Shown here: positions 42,457 to 50,795 of the stretch, one piece after another
Layout: every line of letters starts with the position of its first letter
How positions within the stretch are numbered: the stretch's first letter is position 1
Assembly (NCBI GenBank): GCA_020635255.1
Contig: JACKAC010000001.1
Location: 783,501 to 847,500, forward strand
Direction of reading: 5' to 3'
DNA from: Ignavibacteriales bacterium
GTDB taxonomy: Bacteria > Bacteroidota > Ignavibacteria > Tepidaquicellales > Tepidaquicellaceae
DNA: 64,000 nucleotides
Program-made: the position numbers and the translations under genes
The notes under the pieces: generated by a model
Database searches by the model: none
What the model saw: the letters and a program-made list of their open reading frames with translations, nothing else
What the model was told of the DNA's origin: nothing

Positions 42457-44546
42457 GAAAGTTGATTCTCATATTAATATTGATGTCCTCAAATGCCTTT
42501 TGCCAATCCGGATGGTTCTGGCAGAACCCTTTACCGCAGGGGAATCAAATTAGTGATAATTTTAGATTCAATGATTTAGAATTTATTCTGGTTGGAGATT
42601 ATGGTACAATATTATATACTTCTAATGGTGGTTTAAATTGGACTATACAAAATAGTGGGACGGATATATCATTATTGGCAACGCATTTTATTAATAACTT
42701 TACAGGTTGGGCAGTTGGCTGGAATGGAACAATCTTAAAAACAACTGATAAAGGTAATCATTGGACTAGTATGTCAACACCTCAGTTATTTAAGTACCGG
42801 GACGTTTATTTTTTTGATGAAAATACTGGTATTGTATGCGGCGAATTTAATGGTTTTAGAAGAACTACCAATGGTGGAATTAACTGGATTTATATTACTT
42901 TTCAACCTGCAGCTAGTTTATTTTCAATGCATTTTTTTGATTCAAGTAGAGGTATTGCTGTTGGCGGTGGTGGGTCCGTTAAGACAACGTTAGATGCCGG
43001 TCAAACCTGGCAAGATCAGCAATCAGCAATTAATCCTTTGAATTCGGTTTACTTCATTAATGAAAGTTATGGCTGGGCAGTTGGTTGGGGAGGTTATAAT
43101 GTTAATAGAACGCAGAATGGAGGAATTAATTGGGAAAATTTAGGCACGGTTTCAGGACCTCTTTACTCTGTTTATTTTGTAAATGGCAATACTGGCTGGT
43201 TATCGGGAGATAATGGTGTAGTTGCCAGAACTTTGAACTCAGGACAGAATTGGACACTACAACAATCAGGTATAGATGGATTAATTTTGTCTTTGTCTAT
43301 GATTAACTCAAATACCGGCTATTTTTTTGGTGCATTTGGAAGTATTGGCAAAACTACAAATGGAGGTATAAATTGGAAATTATCTACAGAATTACCAATT
43401 CAATGGCTTAGATCGGTAGACTTTGTAGATAATAATACCGGCTATGTGGCTGGGTTGAATGCAACAATAAGAAAATCAACAAATGGTGGATATAATTGGA
43501 TAGAATTGCCACAATCTCTAACTACGTATGATCTTTATTCTGTAAGTTTTTTAAATGCCAGCACCGGCTTTGTAAGCGGATATAGAAGTAGGATATTGAA
43601 AACTACAGATGGAGGCAGTCATTGGTTACTTGGTTATGAGGAGTCAGGAGGTATTTTATATTCGGTTAATATTCTTAATGATTCAATTGGGGTTTCAGTT
43701 GGAACGGGGGGTAAAATTGTAAAATCGACTAACTCTGGAACAAGCTGGTTTCCTCAGGTTAGTAATACTGGAGGTTCTTTAAGGAGCGTTCAGATGCTTG
43801 ATGAAAACACAGGTTATATTGCGGGAGGTGATTACTTATTATCAATAATCCTTAAGACAACTGATGGAGGAAGTACTTGGCTGCCAAAACCTTCAGGTAC
43901 AAATTTAGCATTTTTTGGCCTTTGCTTTATTTCAAAAGATTCAGGGTGGGCTGTTGGTGAATCAGGAGTTATAAAATTTACTTCAAATGGTGGAGAAACG
44001 TGGATTTCTCAAACCAGTAATACAACAGAGTGGCTCAGGTCTGTATCCTTTGATGATAATGATTCAGGTTGGATATCAGGAGAAAATGGAGTAATATTGA
44101 GGACTACAAATGCAGGTAATAACTGGTTTTCTCAAGACAGCCATACAAAACATTATTTATTTTCTGTTAAGGCTCATGGACCTGACACAGCATGGATCGT
44201 TGGAGGTGCTTGTGCGATTTTAAAAACCACAACCGGCGGTGAAATAATTACAGGAATGAATAATAATTCTTTAGAAATTCCTCAATCCTTCTCACTCTCC
44301 CAAAACTACCCCAACCCCTTCAACCCGTCGACAAAAATAAAATTCGATATACCGAAGGGTGCGCTCGTCAAACTAAAGATCTACGACATACTCGGACGCG
44401 AGGTGGCGGAGCTGGTGAATGAAAAACTTAACGCCGGGGTGTACGAATACGACTGGAACGCCTCCGCTCTCCCCAGCGGTGTCTACTTCTACCGCCTCCA
44501 GGCAGGGGATTTCATCGAAACAAAAAGGATGGTACTGGTAAAATGA
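42453..44546 (+). CDS. Secreted YCF48-repeat protein with T9SS sorting domain
   Basis: 697 residues. A signal peptide (MRKLILILILMSSNAFCQS) is followed by about fourteen YCF48/BNR-type repeats of 40-45 residues with the frame NTGYxxGxxGxxxKTTNGGxxW. The end is a T9SS type A domain (NYPNPFNPSTKIKFDIP to KRMVLVK). It has the same build as the minus-strand protein at 12132. The body DNA is AT-rich and the 3' 246 bases (44301-44546) are not. It is translated from an ATG overlapping the stop of the previous gene. Surface or secreted; function unknown. Confidence 0.88.
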   Translation: MRKLILILILMSSNAFCQSGWFWQNPLPQGNQISDNFRFNDLEFILVGDYGTILYTSNGGLNWTIQNSGTDISLLATHFINNFTGWAVGWNGTILKTTDKGNHWTSMSTPQLFKYRDVYFFDENTGIVCGEFNGFRRTTNGGINWIYITFQPAASLFSMHFFDSSRGIAVGGGGSVKTTLDAGQTWQDQQSAINPLNSVYFINESYGWAVGWGGYNVNRTQNGGINWENLGTVSGPLYSVYFVNGNTGWLSGDNGVVARTLNSGQNWTLQQSGIDGLILSLSMINSNTGYFFGAFGSIGKTTNGGINWKLSTELPIQWLRSVDFVDNNTGYVAGLNATIRKSTNGGYNWIELPQSLTTYDLYSVSFLNASTGFVSGYRSRILKTTDGGSHWLLGYEESGGILYSVNILNDSIGVSVGTGGKIVKSTNSGTSWFPQVSNTGGSLRSVQMLDENTGYIAGGDYLLSIILKTTDGGSTWLPKPSGTNLAFFGLCFISKDSGWAVGESGVIKFTSNGGETWISQTSNTTEWLRSVSFDDNDSGWISGENGVILRTTNAGNNWFSQDSHTKHYLFSVKAHGPDTAWIVGGACAILKTTTGGEIITGMNNNSLEIPQSFSLSQNYPNPFNPSTKIKFDIPKGALVKLKIYDILGREVAELVNEKLNAGVYEYDWNASALPSGVYFYRLQAGDFIETKRMVLVK
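44301..44546 (+). repeat. T9SS sorting-domain DNA repeat, copy B
   Basis: 246-base 3' end of the YCF48-type gene. It matches copy A over the stretch coding GALVKLKIYDILGREV and matches copy C at both ends, from the GTCGACAAAAATAAA word and in the last 80 bases (five differences). Confidence 0.85.
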
Positions 44547-44553
44547 GGAAGGG

Positions 44554-45441
44554 ATGAAAAAAATAATTTTGGTCTACATATTTTTAGTGTTCACTCATGA
44601 TGTAGTACCTCAAAATCTTGAGGCAACTAAGTATATGCCATTAGCTTTGGGCAATTCCTATACTTACTTAAGAAAAGTTGTAACTTCGGTAAACACATAT
44701 TATAGTATTGAAAAGTTTACAATTAACCGAGATACAATAATATTCGGGGTAAAGTATTATTATCTTGAAGTAATTCCAAATCACAGCGATATCTGGGTCA
44801 GGACTGATACAGTGACAGGATCTTTATATACATTTGATTCAACTAATAGTTGTTTCAATTATTTTTATGAAAAACTTGTTGATAGTCTGGCTGCCAATCA
44901 AAATGACACATCCGGTATGTGTTTTACTCTTGATAAATGTTTAGGACAATCTCAAGATACATTATTTAATACCACAATAAACAGTCTTGGTTTTCAAATG
45001 ATAAACGGATTTATGTTTACATACTATGCTAAGAACATTGGTCTTTATTATGTTTGGGGTGGAATGCCAATGTATATCTGGTCTGATAGACTTCGTGGTT
45101 GTGTAATAAATGGCATAGTTTATGGAGATACTTCAAGTAGCTTGAGTAATATCGGTATTATTAATCAGGAAACCCCCTCCATCTTCTCCCTCTCTCAAAA
45201 CTATCCCAACCCATTCAACCCGTCGACAAAAATAAAATTCGATATCCCCAAAGGCTCACTGGTGAAGCTGAAGGTATATGACATACTCGGACGCGAGGTC
45301 GCAGTACTCGTAAACGAAAAGCTCACAGCCGGCATATACGAATACGACTGGAACGCTTCCGCTCTCCCCAGCGGTGTCTACTTCTACCGCCTCGAAGCGG
45401 GCGATTTCATCGAAACAAAAAGGATGGTACTGGTAAAATAA
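44554..45441 (+). CDS. Secreted protein with T9SS sorting domain, paralogue of the gene at 41539
   Basis: 295 residues: signal peptide (KKIILVYIFLVFTHDVVPQ), a 200-residue domain shared with the gene at 41539 (MPLALGNSYTYL, INRDTIIFGVKYYYLE, TDTVTGSLYTFDSTNSC, CVINGIVYGDT), and a T9SS type A domain over the last 82 residues. The body is AT-rich; the 3' 246 bases (45196-45441) are a mosaic of the two preceding genes' ends. It lies 7 bases after the previous stop, so the three genes form an operon closed by a terminator. Function unknown. Confidence 0.85.
   Translation: MKKIILVYIFLVFTHDVVPQNLEATKYMPLALGNSYTYLRKVVTSVNTYYSIEKFTINRDTIIFGVKYYYLEVIPNHSDIWVRTDTVTGSLYTFDSTNSCFNYFYEKLVDSLAANQNDTSGMCFTLDKCLGQSQDTLFNTTINSLGFQMINGFMFTYYAKNIGLYYVWGGMPMYIWSDRLRGCVINGIVYGDTSSSLSNIGIINQETPSIFSLSQNYPNPFNPSTKIKFDIPKGSLVKLKVYDILGREVAVLVNEKLTAGIYEYDWNASALPSGVYFYRLEAGDFIETKRMVLVK
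45196..45441 (+). repeat. T9SS sorting-domain DNA repeat, copy C
   Basis: 246-base 3' end of the third T9SS gene. The middle part copies A and the outer parts copy B, the pattern expected from gene conversion between neighbouring genes. Confidence 0.85.
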
Positions 45442-45480
45442 TTTTTAAACAATTATTTAGCCTTAATCACTTGATTTTAC

Positions 45481-45518
45481 AGCCCTGCTTGGAAGCCTCA
45501 AAAGCAGGGCTTTTTTTT
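45481..45518 (+). terminator. Terminator of the T9SS gene trio
   Basis: AGCCCTGCTT (45481-45490) and AAGCAGGGCT (45502-45511) form a perfect 10-bp stem followed by a run of eight T (45511-45518). Confidence 0.9.
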
Positions 45519-45562
45519 CATTTAGATGTCATAAAAGACTAATTATTGAGCAGTTTCTTATA

Positions 45563-45593
45563 TTGACTTTTGGGACGGATTTCAGTATTTTTG
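45563..45593 (+). promoter_or_regulatory. Promoter of the rplB ribosomal protein operon
   Basis: TTG at 45563-45565, a 20-base spacer and TATTTTTG at 45586-45593 match TTG-N20-TAnnTTTG. It lies just after the terminator of the T9SS genes and about 34 bases before the rplB ATG, showing that the S10-type operon starts afresh at rplB here. Confidence 0.72.
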
Positions 45594-45626
45594 TGTTTGT
45601 CTAAAAATTGAACTTGTACTGAACCC

Positions 45627-46448
45627 ATGGCTTTAAAGAAACTAAAACCGAATACACCGGCGACCAGATATTATTCGATATCTACTTTCGAAGAGATCAC
45701 GAAAACCGAACCCGAAAAATCCTTAACCAAACCGTTAAAGAAATCCGGCGGTAGGAATAATCTCGGAAGGATCACCTCGCGTCACAGAGGAGGCGGTCAC
45801 AAAAGAAGATACAGAATTATAGATTTCAAGCGTGGTAAAGAAGGAACGGCTGAAGTGATAGCGATCGAGTACGATCCGAACAGGACCGCCCGCATAGCTC
45901 TTGTTAGATACGAAGACGGAGAGAAAGCATACATCATCGCTCCCAACGAAATTAAAGTCGGCGACAAAATAAGATCCGCGAACGACGCCGATCTCAAACC
46001 GGGCAACACAATAGAATTAAAAAGCATCCCGGTCGGTACGTTCATACACAACGTAGAATTGAAACCCGGCAAAGGCGGACAGATCGCAAGAAGCGCTGGC
46101 AACTCTGCTCAGCTTGTTGCGAAAGACCAGAAGTACTGCCAGGTTAAACTTCCGTCAGGCGAAGTCAGAATGATACTCAGCAATTGCAAAGCAACCATTG
46201 GCGTTGTCAGCAATATCGATCACGAAAACATCAGCATCGGTAAAGCCGGTCGCTCCAGGTGGTTAGGCAAACGCCCTCAGTCCAGAGGTGTTGCGATGAA
46301 CCCGGTCGATCATCCGATGGGTGGTGGTGAAGGTAAGACGTCCGGTGGTGGACACCCGGTCAGCCCGTGGGGACTTCCTGCAAAAGGATTGAAAACAAGG
46401 AAGAAGAAAAAACTGTCTAACAAATTCATTGTTAAAAAGAGAAAGTAA
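45627..46448 (+). CDS. rplB: Ribosomal protein uL2
   Basis: 273 residues, standard length. RHRGGGHKRRYRIIDF in the N-domain and the C-terminal GVAMNPVDHPMGGGEGKTSGG, with the histidine close to the peptidyl-transferase centre, identify uL2. It binds 23S rRNA domain IV and is needed for subunit joining. It is the first gene of this cluster, behind its own promoter: rpsJ, rplC, rplD and rplW, which usually come before it, are absent. Confidence 0.98.
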   Translation: MALKKLKPNTPATRYYSISTFEEITKTEPEKSLTKPLKKSGGRNNLGRITSRHRGGGHKRRYRIIDFKRGKEGTAEVIAIEYDPNRTARIALVRYEDGEKAYIIAPNEIKVGDKIRSANDADLKPGNTIELKSIPVGTFIHNVELKPGKGGQIARSAGNSAQLVAKDQKYCQVKLPSGEVRMILSNCKATIGVVSNIDHENISIGKAGRSRWLGKRPQSRGVAMNPVDHPMGGGEGKTSGGGHPVSPWGLPAKGLKTRKKKKLSNKFIVKKRK

Positions 46449-46462
46449 TTATAAAAGTATAA

Positions 46463-46744
46463 ATGTCTCGATCACTTAAAAAAGGACCGCACGTAGATTA
46501 TAAACTCGTTCAGAAAGTTGAAAAACTTAATGAGCAGAATCAGAAGAAGGTAATCAAGACCTGGTCCAGAGCATGCACAGTTATCCCGGAATTCATCGGG
46601 CACACATTCGCGGTACACACCGGCAATAAGTTCATCCCCGTTTACGTTTCCGAAAACATGGTTGGACACAAGCTCGGCGAATTTGCAATGACCCGCACGT
46701 TCCGCGCTCACTCCGGTCAGAGAAAAGAGGAGAAAGGTAAATAA
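46463..46744 (+). CDS. rpsS: Ribosomal protein uS19
   Basis: 93 residues: MSRSLKKGPHVDYKLVQKVE, ARSCTVIPEFIGHTFAVH-like core and HKLGEFAMTRTFRAH. uS19 contacts the A-site side of the 30S head with uS13. The stop overlaps the rplV start by one base (TAATG). Confidence 0.97.
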   Translation: MSRSLKKGPHVDYKLVQKVEKLNEQNQKKVIKTWSRACTVIPEFIGHTFAVHTGNKFIPVYVSENMVGHKLGEFAMTRTFRAHSGQRKEEKGK

Positions 46745-47346
46745 TGGAAGCCAGAGCGATAAAACGATATTCGAAAGGTTCACCCAGGAAAATGAGGCTC
46801 GTAGTTGACCTCATCCGCAACCGCTCGGTGCAGGACGCGGTCGGTATCCTCCGCTTTTCGAAGAACCACTCCGCAGACGTAGTGGAAAAAGCTGTTGTCT
46901 CCGCTTACAATAACCTCGAGAACAAGCTCGACGGCGGAAGGCTCAGCATGGAAGATGTTTTTGTGAGTGAGGCGTACGTGGACGGAGGACCGTCGTACAA
47001 GAGGTTGTTGCCGGCGCCGCAGGGACGCGCATACAGAGTGCGCAAGAGGACGGCGCACGTGACTATAATAGTGAGCAACGGGGAAGAGGAAGAGCTAGTG
47101 GAGGAGGAAATACCGGAAGACGAGGAAGTAGTGGATGAGGACGCAGTACAGGAAGAGGACACGGATGAAGAGGACGTAGATGACGCTGAGGACGCGGAAG
47201 ACGACCAGGAAGAATCAGAAGAAGTAGAAGAAATAGAAGACGAAGAGGACGAAAGCCCTCTGGAAAAAAATGAAGATGATCAGAAGGAAGAAGCAGACTA
47301 CGACGGGGATGAAGCAGACGAAGAAGAGCAAGAATTAAACAGATAA
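46744..47346 (+). CDS. rplV: Ribosomal protein uL22 with an 85-residue acidic tail
   Basis: 200 residues, where 110-120 is usual. Residues 1-115 are uL22 (IKRYSKGSPRKMRLVVDLIRN, SEAYVDGGPSYKRLLPAPQGRAYRVRKRTAHVTI), including the loop that lines the exit tunnel. The rest, from about residue 116, is almost wholly Glu and Asp with a few Val and Ala, and no Lys-rich balance. The tail must be disordered and would lie near the tunnel exit. The base sequence stays in frame to the stop and resembles its neighbours, so it is not a frameshift product. It follows rpsS in the S10 gene order. Confidence 0.95.
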   Translation: MEARAIKRYSKGSPRKMRLVVDLIRNRSVQDAVGILRFSKNHSADVVEKAVVSAYNNLENKLDGGRLSMEDVFVSEAYVDGGPSYKRLLPAPQGRAYRVRKRTAHVTIIVSNGEEEELVEEEIPEDEEVVDEDAVQEEDTDEEDVDDAEDAEDDQEESEEVEEIEDEEDESPLEKNEDDQKEEADYDGDEADEEEQELNR

Positions 47347-47376
47347 AAAAACTAAAACTAACTAACTAGGAATAAT

Positions 47377-48021
47377 TTGGGACAGAAGACGCATCCGATA
47401 GGTTTCAGACTTGGGGTGATAAACACCTGGGACTCTAACTGGTATGACGAGAAAGATTTTTCGAAGAAGCTACAGGAAGATATTCTAATAAGAGAGTATC
47501 TGGGAAAGAGGCTGGAAAAAGCCGGTGTAGCTAAGGTGGCAATCGAGAGGACGCTGAAAAAGATAACTCTAACGATACACACGTCAAGGCCGGGATTTGT
47601 AATAGGTAAGAGCGGTAAGGAAATCACACAGCTGGAGAGCGAGATCAAGAAGATCACCAATAAGGATGTAAAGATAAACGTATTCGAGATAAAGAAACCC
47701 GAACTGAGCGCAAAGCTGGTAGCGGACAACATCGCTAACCAGATCTCTAACAGGGTTGCATTCAGGAGAGCGATGAAGGGCGCGATCACCTCTACGATGA
47801 GGATGGGCGCAGAAGGTATCAAAGTAATGTGCGCAGGAAGGTTAGGCGGTACTGAAATAGCAAGGACAGAACAATATAAAGAGGGAAGGATCCCGCTACA
47901 GACATTGAGAGCGGACATAGATTACGCTTCAGTGCAGGCACAGACAATTTACGGAATAATCGGAGTAAAGGTCTGGATCTGCAGAGGAGAGAAGCACACA
48001 AAAATAAATTACCAACAATAA
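47377..48021 (+). CDS. rpsC: Ribosomal protein uS3
   Basis: 214 residues starting at TTG (47377): GQKTHPIGFRLGVINTWDSNWY, the KH domain with PGFVIGKSGKEI, and the C-terminal domain with AGRLGGTEIARTEQYKEGRIPLQTLRADIDY. uS3 lies at the mRNA entry of the 30S subunit. No ATG start gives the conserved N-terminus. It sits in the usual rplV-rpsC-rplP order. Confidence 0.97.
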   Translation: MGQKTHPIGFRLGVINTWDSNWYDEKDFSKKLQEDILIREYLGKRLEKAGVAKVAIERTLKKITLTIHTSRPGFVIGKSGKEITQLESEIKKITNKDVKINVFEIKKPELSAKLVADNIANQISNRVAFRRAMKGAITSTMRMGAEGIKVMCAGRLGGTEIARTEQYKEGRIPLQTLRADIDYASVQAQTIYGIIGVKVWICRGEKHTKINYQQ

Positions 48022-48046
48022 TTACTAAAGACGCGAGGATAAGCAT

Positions 48047-48457
48047 ATGTTAATGCCCAAAAGGGTAAAGTTCAGAAAGATGCAGAAAGGCAGGATGCGT
48101 GGAAACGCAACCCGCGGTCACACTGTGAACTTTGGCGCATTCGGATTGAAGACACTCGAAAGAGGTAAATTGACATCAAGGCAGATAGAAGCTGCCAGGG
48201 TAGCCCTTACGAGGTATATGAAGAGGGACGGTAAAGTATGGATAAGGATATTCCCGGATAAACCGGTAACAAAGAAGCCTGCAGAAACCAGAATGGGTAA
48301 AGGTAAAGGCGCTCCCGAATACTGGGTAGCACCCGTACTTCCGGGCAGGATATTATTCGAGGCTGACGGCGTATCTGCCGCGGTCGCAAGGGAAGCATTC
48401 AGGCTCGCATCGAGTAAGCTTCCGATAAAAACAAAATTCGTAGAAAGAGTAGGATAA
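48047..48457 (+). CDS. rplP: Ribosomal protein uL16
   Basis: 136 residues: MPKRVKFRKMQKGRMRG, GLKTLERGKLTSRQIEAAR, RIFPDKPVTKKPAETRMGKGKG and the universally kept GRILFEADGV. uL16 helps place the A-site tRNA. The annotated start has two extra residues (ML) before the usual MPKR; either ATG (48047 or 48053) is possible. A GAGG site lies upstream. The stop overlaps the rpmC start by one base. Confidence 0.97.
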   Translation: MLMPKRVKFRKMQKGRMRGNATRGHTVNFGAFGLKTLERGKLTSRQIEAARVALTRYMKRDGKVWIRIFPDKPVTKKPAETRMGKGKGAPEYWVAPVLPGRILFEADGVSAAVAREAFRLASSKLPIKTKFVERVG

Positions 48458-48684
48458 TGAAGACATACCAATTCAGAGAAATGACAACCGCTGACATAGA
48501 GAACGAGCTTCAGCAATCAAGAGAGGCGCTGGAGAATTTCAGATTTCAGCATGCAACGGGACAGCTAGAGAATCACAAGGCTATGAAAAACATGAAGAGG
48601 GACATTGCAAAGATGGTCACGGTACTAAAGGAAAGGGGAATGGGAATTAATTCTCACCTGGACAAAACCAAAGATAAAAAATAA
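48457..48684 (+). CDS. rpmC: Ribosomal protein uL29
   Basis: 75 residues. YQFREMTTADIENELQQSREALENFRFQHATGQLEN is the helical hairpin of uL29, which sits at the tunnel exit and is part of the landing site for trigger factor and SRP. It overlaps rplP by one base. Confidence 0.95.
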   Translation: MKTYQFREMTTADIENELQQSREALENFRFQHATGQLENHKAMKNMKRDIAKMVTVLKERGMGINSHLDKTKDKK

Positions 48685-48690
48685 TAATTA

Positions 48691-49041
48691 ATGAGCGAAG
48701 AGAATAAAACAGAAGAAGTACAAGAACAGGTGACCGAGGAAGTAAAGACACCGGCGGTTAAACAGGAAGCACCTGCAGTAGAAGAAAAAGGCAGAGGCAT
48801 CAGGAAGACAAGAGTAGGAAAGGTCGTAAGTAACAAGATGGACAAGTCCATCGTCGTCTCAGTAGAGAGAAGAGTAAAACACAGACTTTATAAGAAGTTC
48901 TTTAAAAAGACTACGAAGTTTATGGCACATGACGAGAAAAACGAATGCACAATCGGTGACACTGTGAAGATAATGGAAACCAGACCACTCAGCAAGAACA
49001 AGAGGTGGAGACTGGTAGAGGTAGTACAAAAAGCGAAATAA
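48691..49041 (+). CDS. rpsQ: Ribosomal protein uS17 with acidic N-terminal extension
   Basis: 116 residues, against about 85 normally. The uS17 OB fold begins near residue 36 (RGIRKTRVGKVVSNKMDKSIVVSVER, RHRLYKKFF-like, GDTVKIMETRPLSKNKRW). The first 35 residues are rich in Glu, Val and Thr and should be disordered. No better internal ATG exists before the core, so the extension is probably real. uS17 binds 16S rRNA at the bottom of the 30S body. Confidence 0.95.
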   Translation: MSEENKTEEVQEQVTEEVKTPAVKQEAPAVEEKGRGIRKTRVGKVVSNKMDKSIVVSVERRVKHRLYKKFFKKTTKFMAHDEKNECTIGDTVKIMETRPLSKNKRWRLVEVVQKAK

Positions 49042-49068
49042 TAAACACTAGATTTATAATTTTACACA

Positions 49069-49437
49069 ATGATACACGAAGAAACAAACCTGGTGGTAGC
49101 TGATAATTCGGGAGCAAAGTCGATAAGGTGCATAAGAGTTTTAGGCGGTTCAGGTAAAAGGTACGCGACCCTCGGAGATATAATAGTAGTATCCGTAAAG
49201 ACGGCTATCCCGGGCGGCGCAGTAAAAAAAGGTGAAGTATCCAGAGCAGTAATAGTAAGGACTGCAAAAGAGAGAAGAAGAAAAGACGGAAGCTATATAA
49301 AGTTTGATGAGAACGCGGCGGTACTGATAAATAACCAGAACGAGCCGAGAGGCACCAGGATATTCGGACCGGTAGCAAGAGAGCTGAGAGAGAAGCAGTT
49401 TATGAAGATCATTTCACTCGCACCGGAAGTAATATAA
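49069..49437 (+). CDS. rplN: Ribosomal protein uL14
   Basis: 122 residues, standard length: MIHEETNLVVADNSGAKSIRCIRVLGG, YATLGDIIVVSVK, NAAVLINNQNEPRGTRIFGPVARELR. uL14 forms an intersubunit bridge. It is in the standard spc operon order. Confidence 0.98.
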   Translation: MIHEETNLVVADNSGAKSIRCIRVLGGSGKRYATLGDIIVVSVKTAIPGGAVKKGEVSRAVIVRTAKERRRKDGSYIKFDENAAVLINNQNEPRGTRIFGPVARELREKQFMKIISLAPEVI

Positions 49438-49455
49438 AGTTTAAACGAAAGTAAG

Positions 49456-49797
49456 ATGGCAACAAAGACAAGATTAAAAAAAGGCGATAACGTAATGGTA
49501 GTATCCGGTAACTATAAAGGTACATCCGGAAAGATACTATTTATTAACAGGGAAAAAGGAAGGGTGATAGTGGAAGGTGTGAACATAATGCACAGACACA
49601 CTAAACCCAACCAGAAGAACCCCCAGGGCGGAATAGTAAGGAGAGAAGCTCCAATTAATATTTCGAACATAATGCTTATCTGCCCAAAGACGAATGAGCC
49701 GACAAGAATAGGTATGGAAGTAATAACAGATGAGGCAACCGGAAAGCAGAAAAGGATGAGAACGAGCAAAAACTCCGGTGAAATTTTATTAAGCTAA
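49456..49797 (+). CDS. rplX: Ribosomal protein uL24
   Basis: 113 residues: a KOW motif at the N-terminus (LKKGDNVMVVSGNYKGTSGKI), RVIVEGVNIMHRHTKP and IMLICPKTNEPTRIG. uL24 starts 50S assembly and borders the tunnel exit. It follows rplN by 18 bases. Confidence 0.97.
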   Translation: MATKTRLKKGDNVMVVSGNYKGTSGKILFINREKGRVIVEGVNIMHRHTKPNQKNPQGGIVRREAPINISNIMLICPKTNEPTRIGMEVITDEATGKQKRMRTSKNSGEILLS

Positions 49798-49818
49798 CAA
49801 GTTTATTTACAATAGATA

Positions 49819-50496
49819 ATGGCTAAATCCAAAGAAGAAAGAAAAAAAGGTCAAGAAGAACCCGGTAAGCAGAAGGACGAGAAGCAGGCTAAAGGAAAAA
49901 AGGCTGACAAAGGTGATTTTGTAGAAGAGAAAGTACCTGCAAGACTGTATGAAAGATATAAAGACAAGATCATTCCTGAGCTCGTAAAGAAGTTTAACTA
50001 TAAGAGCAAGATGCAGGCTCCTAAGCTGGAGAAGATCTGCATTAACGTCGGTGTGGGTGACGCAGTGAACGATCCGAAGCTGATAGATAAGACAGTAGAA
50101 GAGATAGCGACTATAACGGGTCAAATGCCTGTGGTTGTAAAAGCAAAGAAGTCGGTATCGAACTTTAAGCTCAGAGAAGGAATGAACATCGGTGTAAGGC
50201 TGACACTCAGGAACGCAAGGATGTACGAATTCCTGGACAGGTTCATAAACATCGCCGTACCGAGGATCAGGGACTTCAGAGGATTATCCGACAAGAGTTT
50301 TGATGGAAGAGGAAACTATTCCATCGGTATTAAAGAGCAGATAATATTTCCGGAGATCGACGTAGATAAGGTGACAAGGATAAGCGGAATGGACATAACA
50401 TTCGTAACGAACGCAGAGACGGATGAAGAATCGCTCGAACTATTGAAAGCATTCGGAGTACCGTTTGCAACAAGACAAACAAAAGCAGAGCAATAA
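49819..50496 (+). CDS. rplE: Ribosomal protein uL5 with basic N-terminal extension
   Basis: 225 residues, against about 180 normally. The uL5 core begins near residue 42 (RLYERYKDKIIPELVKKF, LEKICINVGVGDA, RLTLRNARMYEFLDRFINIAVPRIRDFRG). The first 40 residues are Lys/Glu/Gln-rich and probably disordered. uL5 binds 5S rRNA and contacts P-site tRNA. The extension starts at the only ATG with a suitable distance to rplX. Confidence 0.96.
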   Translation: MAKSKEERKKGQEEPGKQKDEKQAKGKKADKGDFVEEKVPARLYERYKDKIIPELVKKFNYKSKMQAPKLEKICINVGVGDAVNDPKLIDKTVEEIATITGQMPVVVKAKKSVSNFKLREGMNIGVRLTLRNARMYEFLDRFINIAVPRIRDFRGLSDKSFDGRGNYSIGIKEQIIFPEIDVDKVTRISGMDITFVTNAETDEESLELLKAFGVPFATRQTKAEQ

Positions 50497-50500
50497 TTTT

Positions 50501-50770
50501 ATGGCAAGAAAATCTTTATTAGCAAGACAGGCAAAAAGAGAAAGAATGGCGGCGAAGTACGCGGCTAAGAGAAAAGAGCTGAAAGAAAAAGGCGACTACG
50601 AAGGATTACAAAAGCTTCCAAGGAACAGCAGTCCGACAAGACTGAACAACAGGTGCAACGTAACCGGAAGGGTCAGATCATATTACAGGAAGTTCGGTGT
50701 ATCGAGGCTTGTTTTGAGGGAATTCGCGCTCCAGGGAAAGCTTCCCGGCGTAGTAAAATCAAGCTGGTAA
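50501..50770 (+). CDS. rpsN: Ribosomal protein uS14, zinc-free long form
   Basis: 89 residues from the ATG at 50501, five bases after the rplE stop; an earlier in-frame start at 50465 lies inside rplE. MARKSLLARQAKRERMAAKYAAKR and LPRNSSPTRLNNRCNVTGRVRSYYRKFGVSR identify uS14. Only one Cys remains, so it is the C-minus type that does not bind zinc. Confidence 0.96.
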   Translation: MARKSLLARQAKRERMAAKYAAKRKELKEKGDYEGLQKLPRNSSPTRLNNRCNVTGRVRSYYRKFGVSRLVLREFALQGKLPGVVKSSW

Positions 50771-50795
50771 AACAATAAATTAAGAGGAACAATCA

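Noticed and set aside
41539..45441. Recent horizontal transfer of the AT-rich T9SS genes
   Set aside because: Their tails match native genes at DNA level and other T9SS genes here are also AT-rich; composition alone does not show transfer and no mobile element is nearby.
46905..47162. Minus-strand frame rich in Ser/Thr opposite the rplV tail
   Set aside because: It is the mirror of the acidic tail codons and has no start context or family match.
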